Positions 1 to 9,116 of a DNA stretch of 64,000 nucleotides are shown here, in pieces. This DNA is from Cyclobacterium salsum (GTDB lineage: Bacteria; Bacteroidota; Bacteroidia; Cytophagales; Cyclobacteriaceae). The stretch covers positions 391,330-455,329 of the forward strand of contig NZ_WNKG01000005.1 in the NCBI RefSeq assembly GCF_010119245.1. Reading direction: 5' to 3'. Position numbers and translations under genes: made by a program. The notes under the pieces were generated by a model. The model did not search any database. It had not been told where the DNA came from and worked only from the letters and a program-made list of their open reading frames with translations. Positions within the stretch are counted from its first letter, which is position 1, and each line of letters opens with the position of its first letter.

Positions 1-549
1 CTTACCCCTGCTGAGAAAACCATTGAATATGCCCGGACCTTAGCGGAAGAAATGGCAGCCAAGGAGGGGTTTTTTATGTTGAATCAATTTTCAAACCCTG
101 ACAATTACCGGGCACATTATCAAACCACCGGTCCGGAAATCTATCAGGATACGAACGGGAAAATTACCCATTTTGTCTCCGCAATGGGTACTACCGGCAC
201 CATTATGGGAGTCTCAAGGTATCTTAAGGAAAAAAATCCGGAAATTCAGATCGTGGGTACCCAACCCACAGATGGGTCCAGTATTCCTGGAATACGGAGA
301 TGGTCACCTGAATTTTTACCGAAAATTTTTGAACCGGACCGCGTAGATCAGGTGATCGATGTGAGTCAGGATCAAGCCACTGAGATGACCAGACGAATGG
401 CTCGGGAAGAAGGAATCCTTGCCGGGATGAGTAGTGGGGGAGCGCTACACGCCGCCATAAAGTTATCTCGAACACTGGAGGAAGGAGTGATTGTTTGCAT
501 TACCTGCGACAGGGGAGACAGATACCTAAGTTCAGATTTATTTGGCTAA
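1..549 (+). CDS. cysM: Cysteine synthase (O-acetylserine sulfhydrylase), C-terminal part
   Basis: The reading frame is open from base 1, so the gene begins outside the window. The visible 182 residues are the C-terminal part of a PLP-dependent fold-type II enzyme that makes cysteine from O-acetylserine and sulfide in the cytoplasm. The glycine/threonine-rich segment GTTGTIMGVSRYLKE and the late segment EGILAGMSSGGAL are typical of the CysK/CysM family. The PLP lysine region lies before the window. The short tail ending LSSDLFG and the compact length favour CysM over CysK, but this is a family-level inference. There is no same-strand neighbour within 100 bases downstream. Confidence 0.85.
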   Translation, partial: LTPAEKTIEYARTLAEEMAAKEGFFMLNQFSNPDNYRAHYQTTGPEIYQDTNGKITHFVSAMGTTGTIMGVSRYLKEKNPEIQIVGTQPTDGSSIPGIRRWSPEFLPKIFEPDRVDQVIDVSQDQATEMTRRMAREEGILAGMSSGGALHAAIKLSRTLEEGVIVCITCDRGDRYLSSDLFG

Positions 550-649
550 ACCCCATTCAATGAAGGTGTTTTCTATTTTTTCGGTTGCCGCTAAATCCTG
601 GTAATAGGGAAGGTAGGCAATTCGAAAACGGCTACACCTAAAAAATTCC

Positions 650-680
650 TTGGCCAAATCTTTCGAATCTGTTATCTTTC
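650..680 (+). promoter_or_regulatory. Putative Bacteroidota-type promoter
   Basis: TTG at 650-652 is followed after 20 bases by TATCTTTC at 673-680. This is one base from the Bacteroidota housekeeping sigma pattern TTG-N19-21-TAnnTTTG. The ATG at 686 is only five bases beyond the -7 element, so the transcript would have almost no leader. The TTG at 650 could be mistaken for a start codon. Confidence 0.45.
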
Positions 681-685
681 TGACT

Positions 686-1900
686 ATGAAAAACGATGCC
701 GCAATTAAAGCTGCCTGTCAGTCAAATTCTGATTTCACTTCCGAAATACTGGATGATTTCTTACTGCATTATGCAGCAGATAAAGATAAACTGGGGAAAG
801 AAGTAGATCAAAGATTGAGAACGTACCGTCATGTCATTCAAGGTATGGACAAAGCCTGGGTTAATTTGATTAAGTCCCAGTATATCATGCACCGGGTATT
901 CAAAAAAGGAGGCCTGGTCCATAAATATCTAAAACATGCCGCCCTTGCCCGCCTACCTGAGCAGGGCCGAAAGTGGCTCGAAGAACAAGCAGCCGCTCCC
1001 TGGAAATTTAGTTTTTCTAGAATAATTGAAAGCCCGGAGACCGATTTTTATACCATGGAAGATCTTTTTACCGGGGAGCAGTATTTGCTTTATTCGACCG
1101 GTGTTTCCCGCATTTTGAAACAAGGAGAGGTTGTGTCTTGGTTTAACCTGATCGGGTACAATGGGTACTGTTGGCAGGCTTTTGGTCCCCTCTCCGCTTA
1201 TAGGAGTTTTTCCACGGATGATATTTTTTTCTTTGCTACAGAATTAAATAGCCGCATTTCCTCCGATGAGGAACTGATGGCCGATGTTTCTAAAAACCCG
1301 GTCCCCTACATGATGTTATATTGCCGGTCAAATTATCCCTTGACGGTACACGACGGAGAAGTACTTGAATTAATAATTACCGAGATCGAAGAATTGGATT
1401 TGGTTCTGGATAAGCTCGATGATGATTTTGAAATGGATCGAGCCCAGTCTGTTTATCAGTTGCGTTTGAAAAATTGGGAAAATAAACCCCATTTTGCCGT
1501 TGCTTATTATGATAGCAAGGAGCAGTTTCTGCAAGTAACAGCCATGACTCAAAAGGGGTATGCCAAATTGGTCGCTGCTTTTCAAAAACAGGGTATACAG
1601 GTAGCGGACTTCGCAGATATCTACGTACGTCCATCCATGCTGACGGCAGCCAGAGAGATCCTGAACAGGCCTATTGAGCTCCTACCGTTGGAACTACTTT
1701 TCGAAAAAGAGGTAGATCCGCAAACGGAGGAAGAATTGGATAAAATCAATCAATTTTTAGCCTTGGCCATGCCGGACCTTAACTCTGGGAAGGAACCGGA
1801 TTTGGAAGCCCTTGCAGCCCAGGTTGGGCTGGATCTGGAAGCAAACAGGGAAACCTTGCAAGGGATTTTCGCCGAGGTCCGCAAAAAGCAAAAAAAATGA
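686..1900 (+). CDS. Conserved hypothetical protein
   Basis: A 404-residue soluble protein that I do not recognise. It has no signal peptide or membrane segment, is rich in acidic and aromatic residues, and ends in a lysine-rich tail (RKKQKK). The frame extends upstream to a TTG at 650, but that TTG overlaps the -33 element of a likely promoter, so the ATG at 686 is preferred. It stands alone, 137 bases after cysM and 218 before the next gene. The codon pattern and long clean frame make it a real gene. No function is assigned. Confidence 0.75.
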   Translation: MKNDAAIKAACQSNSDFTSEILDDFLLHYAADKDKLGKEVDQRLRTYRHVIQGMDKAWVNLIKSQYIMHRVFKKGGLVHKYLKHAALARLPEQGRKWLEEQAAAPWKFSFSRIIESPETDFYTMEDLFTGEQYLLYSTGVSRILKQGEVVSWFNLIGYNGYCWQAFGPLSAYRSFSTDDIFFFATELNSRISSDEELMADVSKNPVPYMMLYCRSNYPLTVHDGEVLELIITEIEELDLVLDKLDDDFEMDRAQSVYQLRLKNWENKPHFAVAYYDSKEQFLQVTAMTQKGYAKLVAAFQKQGIQVADFADIYVRPSMLTAAREILNRPIELLPLELLFEKEVDPQTEEELDKINQFLALAMPDLNSGKEPDLEALAAQVGLDLEANRETLQGIFAEVRKKQKK

Positions 1901-2118
1901 AAATTTTCGCTAGAAGCTTCCATGGATAACTATACTCAGCTGCTTGCAAAAACCTACCAGTTTACAATGTGAATTGCAGGAGTTGAATGAGTCCGTTCTT
2001 CAAATGAGCAAGGAGTTGAGGTCTAATTGATCCGGCGTTTCTATTGCTCAGAATAATCAAAAAAAAATTCCTTTTTTGCTTATGGGAAACTATCTTATCA
2101 ATTCAAAAACAAAGACCC

Positions 2119-3147
2119 ATGAATAACAGAAGATCCTTTTTAATCAAAACTGCTCTAGGAATCGTAGGAGTAGGTGTTTCACCAGCCTGGCTTCAGGGTG
2201 CGCCGGCGATCATCAGGAATTACAATAAGCCGAATTCAAAAATTAACGGGGTACAGGTTGGTTGTATTACCTATTCGTTTCGTTCGATGGCTGATCAAAG
2301 TGCAGAAGCTACGCTTAACTATGTTACCGAAAGTGGGATCAACGCCATTGAGCTCATGGGTGGACCCGCCGAGAGCTTTGCGGGCATGCCGGAGTCCACG
2401 ATTGACAGAAGGAAGTTTTACCAGCTTATGGGCAAGCAACGCAGGGGCGAAACGTTAAGCACGGATGAAACCAAGGAATTGGCGGAACTGCAAAAGGAAT
2501 CGGAGGCTTATGGGAAACTGGTGTCCGATTGGCGGTCCAAGACTGATTTTAAGGCCTTCGAGCAATTTAGGAAAATGTATAAAGATGCTGGTGTCAGCAT
2601 TTATGCGTTTAAGCCTGCTGCCTTCGGAAAAGGGAATTCCGACGCTGAAATCGCTTATGGAATGAACGCTGCGAAAGCGCTGGGAGCTTCGCATGTGACG
2701 CTGGAACATCCCTCCGATGATGCGCATACCCAGAAGTTAGGAAAGATGGGAGAAACACACCGAATGTCCGTAGGATATCATGGGCACGAACAGCAAACCT
2801 TTGATTTTTGGGATACTGCGCTTGCCCAAAGCCCGGCGAACGGATTGAATTTTGATGCCGGCCACTACATTGCCGCCGGTCATACGGATATCATGGAATT
2901 GCTCAAAAAACAGCACAAGCGAATCCTGAGCATGCATACCAAAGACCGGCAGACGCCAGCTAATGGAAAGGGAAACCTGCCCTGGGGAGAAGGGGACACT
3001 CCGCTTCGGGAAATGTTACATTTGATTAGGGATGAGAAGTTTCGTTTTCCCGCAACCATTGAATTGGAGTATCAGGTTCCGGAAGGTTCCGATGCAGTGA
3101 AAGAAGTGCAAAATTGCCTGGAACATTGTCGCAAATTATTGGTGTAG
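2119..3147 (+). CDS. Secreted sugar phosphate isomerase/epimerase-like protein
   Basis: A 342-residue protein of the xylose isomerase-like TIM-barrel group. The N-terminus MNNRRSFLIKTALG carries a twin arginine followed by a hydrophobic stretch, so export through the Tat system is likely. The start at 2119 is chosen because it gives this clean signal; a longer frame from 2044 does not. Barrel landmarks are GVQVGCITYSFR, NAIELMGG, VTLEHPSD, SVGYHGHEQQ, FDAGHYIAAGH and ATIELEY, containing the usual Glu, His and Asp metal ligands. Bacteroidota have many such proteins of unknown substrate, often in sugar or glycoside catabolism. Only the family is secure here. Confidence 0.8.
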   Translation: MNNRRSFLIKTALGIVGVGVSPAWLQGAPAIIRNYNKPNSKINGVQVGCITYSFRSMADQSAEATLNYVTESGINAIELMGGPAESFAGMPESTIDRRKFYQLMGKQRRGETLSTDETKELAELQKESEAYGKLVSDWRSKTDFKAFEQFRKMYKDAGVSIYAFKPAAFGKGNSDAEIAYGMNAAKALGASHVTLEHPSDDAHTQKLGKMGETHRMSVGYHGHEQQTFDFWDTALAQSPANGLNFDAGHYIAAGHTDIMELLKKQHKRILSMHTKDRQTPANGKGNLPWGEGDTPLREMLHLIRDEKFRFPATIELEYQVPEGSDAVKEVQNCLEHCRKLLV

Positions 3148-3150
3148 GCT

Positions 3151-3191
3151 ACCCAGGGATAATGGCAGCCTACCCTTGGGTCACCTTTTTT
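3151..3191 (+). terminator. Probable terminator of the isomerase-like gene
   Basis: ACCCAGGG at 3151-3158 can pair with CCCTTGGGT at 3173-3181 (one bulged base). The hairpin is followed by CACC and a run of six T. It lies four bases after the isomerase stop, before the convergent ThuA-like gene. Confidence 0.45.
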
Positions 3192-3221
3192 GATAATAAC
3201 CGATCATTCTATTTTCGGCAT

Positions 3222-3932
3222 TCATTTGCCGGAGGCCCAGTAAATGCTTTGTGCCAGTAGTTTTCGGTACATGGGATGGAAAAAGACTTCCGGCCCGTGC
3301 CCCGGCTGAATATAAACGGAGCGGGTGTGACGATAGGGTTGTTGGGTCCAGGCTAAAATAGGCATGCTGCCCGGTTGCTCGGTGGAAAGCAAGGGGTTAA
3401 TGGTTTCCGAAATCCAAACATTACCATAGATTTCGTCATATATGTCAAAATCCTTGACCCCATTTAGGATGTTGTTCCTTCTGTTTACAATACGGGCTTT
3501 AAAGTCAACCTCATGCTTGTAATTGGATTGAATGGCTGGATCGCCGTCATTTTCAACATAGCGTCCGCCCAGGATATCCCGATAGAAGTCCCAATCCTGG
3601 TACGAGACGATAGCGTGGTGAAGAAAAACGAGTCCAATACCCTTTTTAACCAATTTTTCAAAGCCTTTTTTCTCTTCTGGAGAAATGTCCTGGATCATGT
3701 CATAAAACACCAGCACGTCGAATTCCCCATGGTGCCTCTCTAAAAAGTATTCACGGGCTTCAGGATGGGCCATTTCAGTATAGCGAATCCCCGACAGGTC
3801 ATCCATCATTTCGAAAAAGGCAGGTCTATTAAAACCATGTCCACCCGTCAGTACCAGCACCGATAAATCCTGTGAGAGGGAAAAATGCGTTAAAAGAAAG
3901 GTAAGGGCTAGTGTTGAAAGGGTGGCTTTCAT
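3222..3932 (-). CDS. ThuA-like domain protein, secreted
   Basis: A 236-residue protein with a signal peptide (MKATLSTLALTFLLTHFSLSQ) followed by one ThuA-like domain, the glutamine amidotransferase-like fold first named from trehalose utilization. Visible landmarks are LVLTGGHGFNRPAFFEMM, FDVLVFYDM, GIGLVFLHHAIVSYQDWDFY and the final QPGHGPEVFFHPMYRKLL. Start 3932 gives the signal peptide; a longer frame from 3989 adds a charged, unlikely N-terminus. Bacteroidota use many secreted ThuA-like proteins next to sugar enzymes, which fits the convergent isomerase-like neighbour, but no substrate can be named. Confidence 0.8.
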   Translation of the reverse strand: MKATLSTLALTFLLTHFSLSQDLSVLVLTGGHGFNRPAFFEMMDDLSGIRYTEMAHPEAREYFLERHHGEFDVLVFYDMIQDISPEEKKGFEKLVKKGIGLVFLHHAIVSYQDWDFYRDILGGRYVENDGDPAIQSNYKHEVDFKARIVNRRNNILNGVKDFDIYDEIYGNVWISETINPLLSTEQPGSMPILAWTQQPYRHTRSVYIQPGHGPEVFFHPMYRKLLAQSIYWASGK

Positions 3933-3956
3933 TTCGTAGGATTTAGTTTGGGTTCT

Positions 3957-4112
3957 GAAGTTCAGGAAAAGGTGATCGCTTTCGATCAATACGAAGACAA
4001 AGCCTATTGCACCTTATTTTATTTTATAGACAATGAAATCCATCACCGGGGTCAGGGCTATGTGTACCTGCGGTCGCTAGGTATCGTTCCTCCCAATTTT
4101 TGGGAACGGTAA
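3957..4112 (+). pseudogene. C-terminal remnant of a DinB-family protein
   Basis: The plus-strand frame ending in TAA at 4110-4112 encodes a DinB-like C-terminus: EVQEKVIAFDQYEDKAYC, then LFYFIDNEIHHRGQGYVYLR, then SLGIVPPNFWER. The HHRGQ block holds the last metal-binding histidine of the DinB four-helix fold. About 100 N-terminal residues are missing, and the frame upstream runs antisense through the start of the ThuA-like gene. It is therefore a decayed fragment. The match is from memory of the family. Confidence 0.65.
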
Positions 4113-4150
4113 TTTGGGTTTCACTGAATCAGCAAGTCGATTTTTAGATA

Positions 4151-4188
4151 AAAAAAAGCCCGGAGTTTTCAAAACTTCGGGCTTTTTC
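4151..4188 (-). terminator. Terminator of the lysS operon
   Basis: AAGCCCGGAGTTTT (4157-4170) pairs with AAAACTTCGGGCTT (4172-4185) with one mismatch. On the minus strand the hairpin directly follows the lysS stop and runs into a T tract (complement of 4151-4157). Confidence 0.85.
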
Positions 4189-5913
4189 TTATTCTGCATT
4201 AATCCAGTTTTCCACTTCTTCTTTCGTGGGGTTTGATACGTTTAGTTTTAGTTTTTTTCGTTTGCCGCAAACATCGTTAAAAAACTTGTTTGGGTTTTGT
4301 GCCCTGAGCTGTTCCATGGTATGAATGTTCAATTCGCGAATGACCGGAATCAGCTCCCCAGGAATTCCTACCCTCATGAAGTCCTCATCGGTAGCGACTT
4401 TCACTTTCTTTTCAGGTTTCATTTGAGGGAAAAACAAAACCTCCTGTATGGTGCTTTTATTCGTCAGGAGCATGCAAAGCCTATCTATTCCTATCCCCAA
4501 TCCTGAAGTTGGAGGCATGCCGTATTCCAATGACCGGAGAAAATCTTCATCCATGGCCATGGCTTCGTCATCACCTCTTTCAGCCAGTTTGAGTTGTTCT
4601 TCGAATCGCTCCCGCTGATCGATCGGGTCATTCAGCTCGGTATAGGCATTGGCGATTTCCTTTCCATTTACAAAAAGCTCAAAACGCTCCACCAACTCTG
4701 GTTTATCCCGATGCTTTTTAGCCAATGGGGTCATTTCTATCGGATAGTCTGTGATGTAGGTGGGCTGGATCAGGTGATCTTCCACTTTTCCCCCAAAAAT
4801 CTCATCGATGAGTTTTCCTTTCCCCATGCTGTCATCCACTTCAACGTCCAGGTCAGCGCAGACTTTTCGTAAACCGGTCTCATCCATGCTACTGACATCT
4901 ATGCCTGTATATTCCTGGATGGCTTCGAACATGGAAAGCCGTTTGTAGGGACCGGCGAATTCAATGACATGATCTCCGACTTTTGCCTGCGTGGTGCCCA
5001 ATACACTTTTAGCAATCTGCCCGAGGAGTTCTTCCACCATTTCCATCATCCATACGTAATCCTTGTAGGCCACGTAGATTTCCATGGACGTAAACTCCGG
5101 GTTGTGGGTCCGGTCCATGCCCTCGTTCCGGAACATTTTCCCTATTTCGTATACCCCTTCGAAGCCCCCTACGATCAATCGCTTCAGGTAAAGCTCGTTG
5201 GCGATCCTCAGAAATAAGGGAATATCCAATGCATTATGGTGGGTGTCAAAAGGTTTGGCAGCCGCCCCACCATGAACTTGCTGAAGAATAGGCGTTTCTA
5301 CTTCCAGCCAGCCATGGTCATCAAAAAACCTGCGCATAGAAGATATTACCCTGGACCGTGTGAAAAACGTAGCTTTTACCTCCGGATTGACGATCAGGTC
5401 TACATAGCGCTGCCGGTACCGGAGTTCCGGATCGGTGAAGCCATCGTACACATTGCCTTCATCATCCCTTTTTACTACCGGTAGCGGTTTTACGGATTTG
5501 GACAACAAGGTAAATTCCTGAACGTGGAGGGAAATTTCCCCCGTTTGCGTGGTGAAAATAAATCCTTTGAGGCCTATAAAATCTCCAATACCTAATAGCT
5601 TTTTAAACACGGTATTGTAAAGGGTTTTGTCCTCCTCGGGACAAATATCGTCTCTTCGCACATAAATCTGCAGCCTGCCGAAACTATCCTGAATCTCTGC
5701 AAAACTTGCCGATCCCATGATGCGCCTGCTCATGAGCCTTCCGGCGATGCTGATATTCTTATAGTCGTTTTTACGGTTTTCGTAGTTTTTATGAATATCA
5801 GCCGAGCTGGCATTGATGGGGTAGGAAAGGGCAGGGTAGGGGTCGATGCCCAGCTGTAATAACGCCTCCCTGTCTTTTCTTCGTTCTATCTCCTGTTCGT
5901 TCAGTAATTGCAT
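4189..5913 (-). CDS. lysS: Lysyl-tRNA synthetase, class II
   Basis: 574 residues. It charges tRNA-Lys with lysine in the cytoplasm. An N-terminal OB-fold (about 55-150, SIAGRLMSRRIMGSASF) precedes the class II core: motif 1 around RYRQRYVDLIVNPEV, motif 2 FRNEGMDRTHNPEFTSMEIY and motif 3 GLGIGIDRLCMLLT. The protein is about 70 residues longer than the E. coli enzyme. The extra C-terminal piece (after QMKPEKK, with a helical segment ending KEEVENWINAE) is a feature I associate with Bacteroidota LysS. It follows the proline dehydrogenase gene by 14 bases on the same strand and probably shares its transcript. Confidence 0.95.
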   Translation of the reverse strand: MQLLNEQEIERRKDREALLQLGIDPYPALSYPINASSADIHKNYENRKNDYKNISIAGRLMSRRIMGSASFAEIQDSFGRLQIYVRRDDICPEEDKTLYNTVFKKLLGIGDFIGLKGFIFTTQTGEISLHVQEFTLLSKSVKPLPVVKRDDEGNVYDGFTDPELRYRQRYVDLIVNPEVKATFFTRSRVISSMRRFFDDHGWLEVETPILQQVHGGAAAKPFDTHHNALDIPLFLRIANELYLKRLIVGGFEGVYEIGKMFRNEGMDRTHNPEFTSMEIYVAYKDYVWMMEMVEELLGQIAKSVLGTTQAKVGDHVIEFAGPYKRLSMFEAIQEYTGIDVSSMDETGLRKVCADLDVEVDDSMGKGKLIDEIFGGKVEDHLIQPTYITDYPIEMTPLAKKHRDKPELVERFELFVNGKEIANAYTELNDPIDQRERFEEQLKLAERGDDEAMAMDEDFLRSLEYGMPPTSGLGIGIDRLCMLLTNKSTIQEVLFFPQMKPEKKVKVATDEDFMRVGIPGELIPVIRELNIHTMEQLRAQNPNKFFNDVCGKRKKLKLNVSNPTKEEVENWINAE

Positions 5914-5927
5914 GTGTGTAAAGGTGG

Positions 5928-7130
5928 TTATGCTATTGTTGGAAGTTTGGGCAGGCTTTTTCGCCTGCGCAATTCTTGATTTATTCGTTGTAGTTCCTTG
6001 CTGGCTTGCCCAGAGATTCCTGAATTTTCATCTACTCTTCGGGACAGGTAGGGAAGCACTTCTTTTATTGGGCCGTAAGGCAGGTATTTAACCACATTAA
6101 AGCCCGCTTTAGCCAAATTAAAGGAAATGGGATCGCTCATGCCGTACAGTTGGGAGAAGTAGATTCGTTCATCGGATCGGGAAAGTCCGTGTAAATCGAC
6201 CAATTCCGCCAGCAAAGCATTGCTCCATTCATTATGCGAACCGCTGACCAAGGAGACTCGTTGTTTATTATCGATGCAAAACTTAAGTGCCTCATTGTAC
6301 GCTTCGTCCGTGGCCTGTTTGGTCGGGTGGATGGGATCCTCCTCCCCTCTGTGTTCGGCATTCGCCCTTTCTTTTTCCATGTAGGCACCCCTTACCAGTT
6401 TGACACCCAGGAAATATCCTTGGGCCACCGCGTCATGTCGCGCGTCTTTAAGCCTGCGCAACATGTCCTTACGGTACATCTGGAAGGTATTGAATACGAT
6501 GGCCCCTTCCTTGTTGTGGGTTCTCATGGCATCCTGTACCCACTGGTCGATTATTTCCTGAAACCAGCTTTCTTCCCCGTCTACCAATAGCCTTACCTTT
6601 CGTTGAGCAGCTTGATCGCACAGGCTCATAAACCTGTCTCTGGCCCTAAGGAAGGATTGCTTCTCAGCTTCCGATAGTTGTTTTTGCTCCTGTACCTTTT
6701 GCAATAGTTCCGTATCGGCGATTCCCGAAACCTTGAAAACGGCAAAAGCAAGGTGGGCGTTTTTTTCGGCTTCCGCTATAGTGCGTTCGATTTCTTCAGC
6801 AACTGCCATTAGTTTTGCTTCCTCCTTTTTTCCTTCTATCGAGTAGTCCAGTACGGACTTCACTCCAAACCTATCCAGCGATGCCATGACCGGTCGGCAG
6901 GAAGCAATGGTCTCTCCACCGCAAAACTGATGAAATACGATTTTTTTGATAAACCCTTTCACCGGCATGCCCAGTGTAAAGGCCAGTTTGCTCAGCCAAA
7001 GACCCGTTTTCACCAAAACAGGATAATGCATCAATCGAAACAAGTTCCGCGTTTTTTTCAGTGCTTTGTCTGAAAGGTGCGCAAAGGCAGTCTCCAGATT
7101 GTCAAAAGAAAAGGCCGGTTTTTTTTCCAT
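5928..7130 (-). CDS. Proline dehydrogenase (monofunctional)
   Basis: 400 residues. An FAD-dependent TIM-barrel enzyme that oxidises proline to pyrroline-5-carboxylate. The family signature region near the end is present (YFSQLYGMSDPISFNLAKAG and YLPYGPIKEVLPYLSRRVDEN), as is GVKLVRGAYMEKER, which contributes to flavin and substrate binding. It lacks the P5C dehydrogenase domain of PutA, as in other Bacteroidota. Start 7130 (MEKKPAF) is preferred over an in-frame GTG-like start at 7151, because a promoter element lies between them. It is first of a two-gene unit with lysS. Confidence 0.9.
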   Translation of the reverse strand: MEKKPAFSFDNLETAFAHLSDKALKKTRNLFRLMHYPVLVKTGLWLSKLAFTLGMPVKGFIKKIVFHQFCGGETIASCRPVMASLDRFGVKSVLDYSIEGKKEEAKLMAVAEEIERTIAEAEKNAHLAFAVFKVSGIADTELLQKVQEQKQLSEAEKQSFLRARDRFMSLCDQAAQRKVRLLVDGEESWFQEIIDQWVQDAMRTHNKEGAIVFNTFQMYRKDMLRRLKDARHDAVAQGYFLGVKLVRGAYMEKERANAEHRGEEDPIHPTKQATDEAYNEALKFCIDNKQRVSLVSGSHNEWSNALLAELVDLHGLSRSDERIYFSQLYGMSDPISFNLAKAGFNVVKYLPYGPIKEVLPYLSRRVDENSGISGQASKELQRINQELRRRKSLPKLPTIA

Positions 7131-7139
7131 AATAGGCGG

Positions 7140-7169
7140 CAAAGATACCAAAAAAACAGCTAGGAACAG
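7140..7169 (-). promoter_or_regulatory. Putative promoter of the proline dehydrogenase-lysS unit
   Basis: On the minus strand TATCTTTG (7147-7140) matches TAnnTTTG exactly. CTG, one base from TTG, lies 19 bases upstream (7169-7167). The ATG starts nine bases downstream, giving a very short 5' leader. Confidence 0.5.
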
Positions 7170-7367
7170 GGATTTGTGTTTTCAAATTCATCGAATCCTT
7201 TCAGACTTCCGCTTTATTTTCATCAGATAATTGACCTAATTTGTAAGGATCCTTTAGCCCGGACAAAGACATCGTAAATTTAGTCAGAGATGGACCGAAG
7301 AAAGGGAGTACTTGTGGAACAAGGAATCCTACTACTGAAAAATATTGATAAAGCGATCTGAATCAAG

Positions 7368-8867
7368 ATGACAACACATCCATTTCAAATAATACCCTGC
7401 GGATTGCTCCCGACCTATCTGGAACAAACGCCCAAGGGCTTGCAGGAAAATCATACGACACTTTTCCGCAGCAAGACGAAAGCGGAACGATGGTTTGCCT
7501 CGGGTTTTATTTGGGCTACGATTTTCATTCATATAGTATTGCTGTATCCATCATTTTCAGTCGGTACAATGGCACAGTCCGCTCCAGATCGTTCGCTTAT
7601 TTCGGCAGCCGATCTGAATTTTTTAACAGCAATGACCAGGGATGTGCTGGAACAATCCAGAATTTACCCCAACCAGGTAGTGTCAGATAATTTTGGGGCA
7701 AATGGAACTGGAGGCACCTTGATCCGCCCTGGAGGTAGAGATGCCTATCCCTCTTTTTGGATCCGGGATTATGCCATGGCTTTGGAGACGGGAATGATTT
7801 CCCCGGAGGAACAAAGACACATGCTTTTCCTTACCGCCGCAGCGCAGGCAGATCAGAGCTGGATAACGAGTGGGGGGAGTTTGATCCCATTAGGTTCCAT
7901 ACCCGACCATATCCGAATCGATGACGGTTTACCGATCTATTTTCCGGGTACCTACAGCTATGAATTGCAGGGTAGCAAAGAATGGGGAATCCTGCCACCT
8001 TTAGGAGATGCTTTCTTTTTCATTCACATGGCTCATTACCTGATCCAGACCGAAAACGAGGTAGGCGTAATTGAGGAAATAGTTAAAGGCAAGAGCCTGA
8101 TGGATCGCCTGCTTATGGCTTTTCATGTATCTCCTGCCCGGGAGGAAAATCACCTGGTTTTCTGTACTGAGGCATTGCGAGGGGTGGATTTTGGATTCAG
8201 AGATGCCATCCAAATTACAGGAGATTTGTTGTATCCTTCTGTTTTAAAATTCAGGGCTGCAAAGCAATTAGCGGATATTTTCGACCGAATTGGGAATAAA
8301 GCAATGAGCGGCAACTATCTCCAAATAGCACAAAGCATTCAAGAGGCCGCTCCAGCGGTTTTTCAGGATCCCAGTGGCTTGTTAAGAGCTTCTTCGGAGA
8401 GCAGTAATCAGCCCGATGTCTGGGGCACCGCACTTGCCGTATATGAAGGACTCTTACAGGGGAAAGCCAGGGATACTGCCTGCCGTGCTTTGGCGAAGGC
8501 TTATGAAAACGGTACCTTGAGTTATCGGGGAAATATTCGGCATGTCCTTACCAGCCATGATTTTGATGCTGATAGGGTATGGGAAAAATCGATGGCTCCC
8601 AAAAATCAGTACCAAAACGGAGCTTACTGGGGGACTCCTGTCGGTTGGGTGGCCCATGCCATTAATCAAGTAAATCCGGAAGCTGCCAGGAAGCTGCTGA
8701 CTGAATACATAGCTGAGTTGAAGGAAAATGATTTCCGAAAGGGAGCTGCTTTTGGAGCCCCTTACGAATGTTTTAACCCCGATGGTTATTCACAAAACCC
8801 CGTATACCTTACCTCGGTAGCCAGTCCGCTGGCGGTTTTTCTCAAGATAATGCGAGATGAAAAATAG
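7368..8867 (+). CDS. Putative six-hairpin (alpha/alpha barrel) glycosidase-like protein
   Basis: 499 residues. A hydrophobic segment at about residues 46-66 (SGFIWATIFIHIVLLYPSFSV) is the only membrane or signal stretch, preceded by an unusually long N-terminus, so the true start may lie further in at a non-ATG codon. The rest resembles alpha/alpha-barrel glycoside hydrolases: YPSFWIRDYAMALETG, a repeated pattern of paired helices, and YQNGAYWGTPVGWVAHAI. I cannot place it in a numbered GH family or name its substrate. It is a monocistronic gene without glycan-locus neighbours. Confidence 0.55.
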   Translation: MTTHPFQIIPCGLLPTYLEQTPKGLQENHTTLFRSKTKAERWFASGFIWATIFIHIVLLYPSFSVGTMAQSAPDRSLISAADLNFLTAMTRDVLEQSRIYPNQVVSDNFGANGTGGTLIRPGGRDAYPSFWIRDYAMALETGMISPEEQRHMLFLTAAAQADQSWITSGGSLIPLGSIPDHIRIDDGLPIYFPGTYSYELQGSKEWGILPPLGDAFFFIHMAHYLIQTENEVGVIEEIVKGKSLMDRLLMAFHVSPAREENHLVFCTEALRGVDFGFRDAIQITGDLLYPSVLKFRAAKQLADIFDRIGNKAMSGNYLQIAQSIQEAAPAVFQDPSGLLRASSESSNQPDVWGTALAVYEGLLQGKARDTACRALAKAYENGTLSYRGNIRHVLTSHDFDADRVWEKSMAPKNQYQNGAYWGTPVGWVAHAINQVNPEAARKLLTEYIAELKENDFRKGAAFGAPYECFNPDGYSQNPVYLTSVASPLAVFLKIMRDEK

Positions 8868-9081
8868 GGCGTTGATTTGTTTTCTGGGTTTGCCAGCAGG
8901 ACAGGATTTTGATGGTTGGATGTTAGATCCGGTTTGCAGGGCAGCTGATAAGGGGAGCCGGGGAGGTGGAGGTTTTTGGTTCGCAATCCTAACTTTCGCA
9001 GAAAAAAAGATGGCAAAAGTTTGGGATAAGAAAATAGTGGCGTATAATTCAATTATTGGCGTTAAAAAAAAGAATAACTGT
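8868..9081. other. Intergenic stretch upstream of the aro promoter
   Basis: About 214 bases separate the glycosidase-like gene from the attenuator promoter. A short plus-strand frame crosses it, but has no family resemblance. I see no hairpin or other feature here. Confidence 0.4.
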
Positions 9082-9112
9082 TTGATTTTTAAATTGGGAA
9101 AGATTACATTTG
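9082..9112 (+). promoter_or_regulatory. Promoter of the aromatic amino acid operon leader
   Basis: TTG at 9082-9084, a 20-base spacer, and TACATTTG at 9105-9112 give an exact match to the Bacteroidota pattern TTG-N19-21-TAnnTTTG. The leader peptide ATG follows four bases later, so transcription would begin at or next to the start codon. Confidence 0.7.
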
Positions 9113-9116
9113 ACGC

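Noticed and set aside
1901..2118. Short frames in the gap before the isomerase-like gene
   Set aside because: Two fragments in different frames show weak coiled-coil composition only, which is not enough for a gene or pseudogene call.
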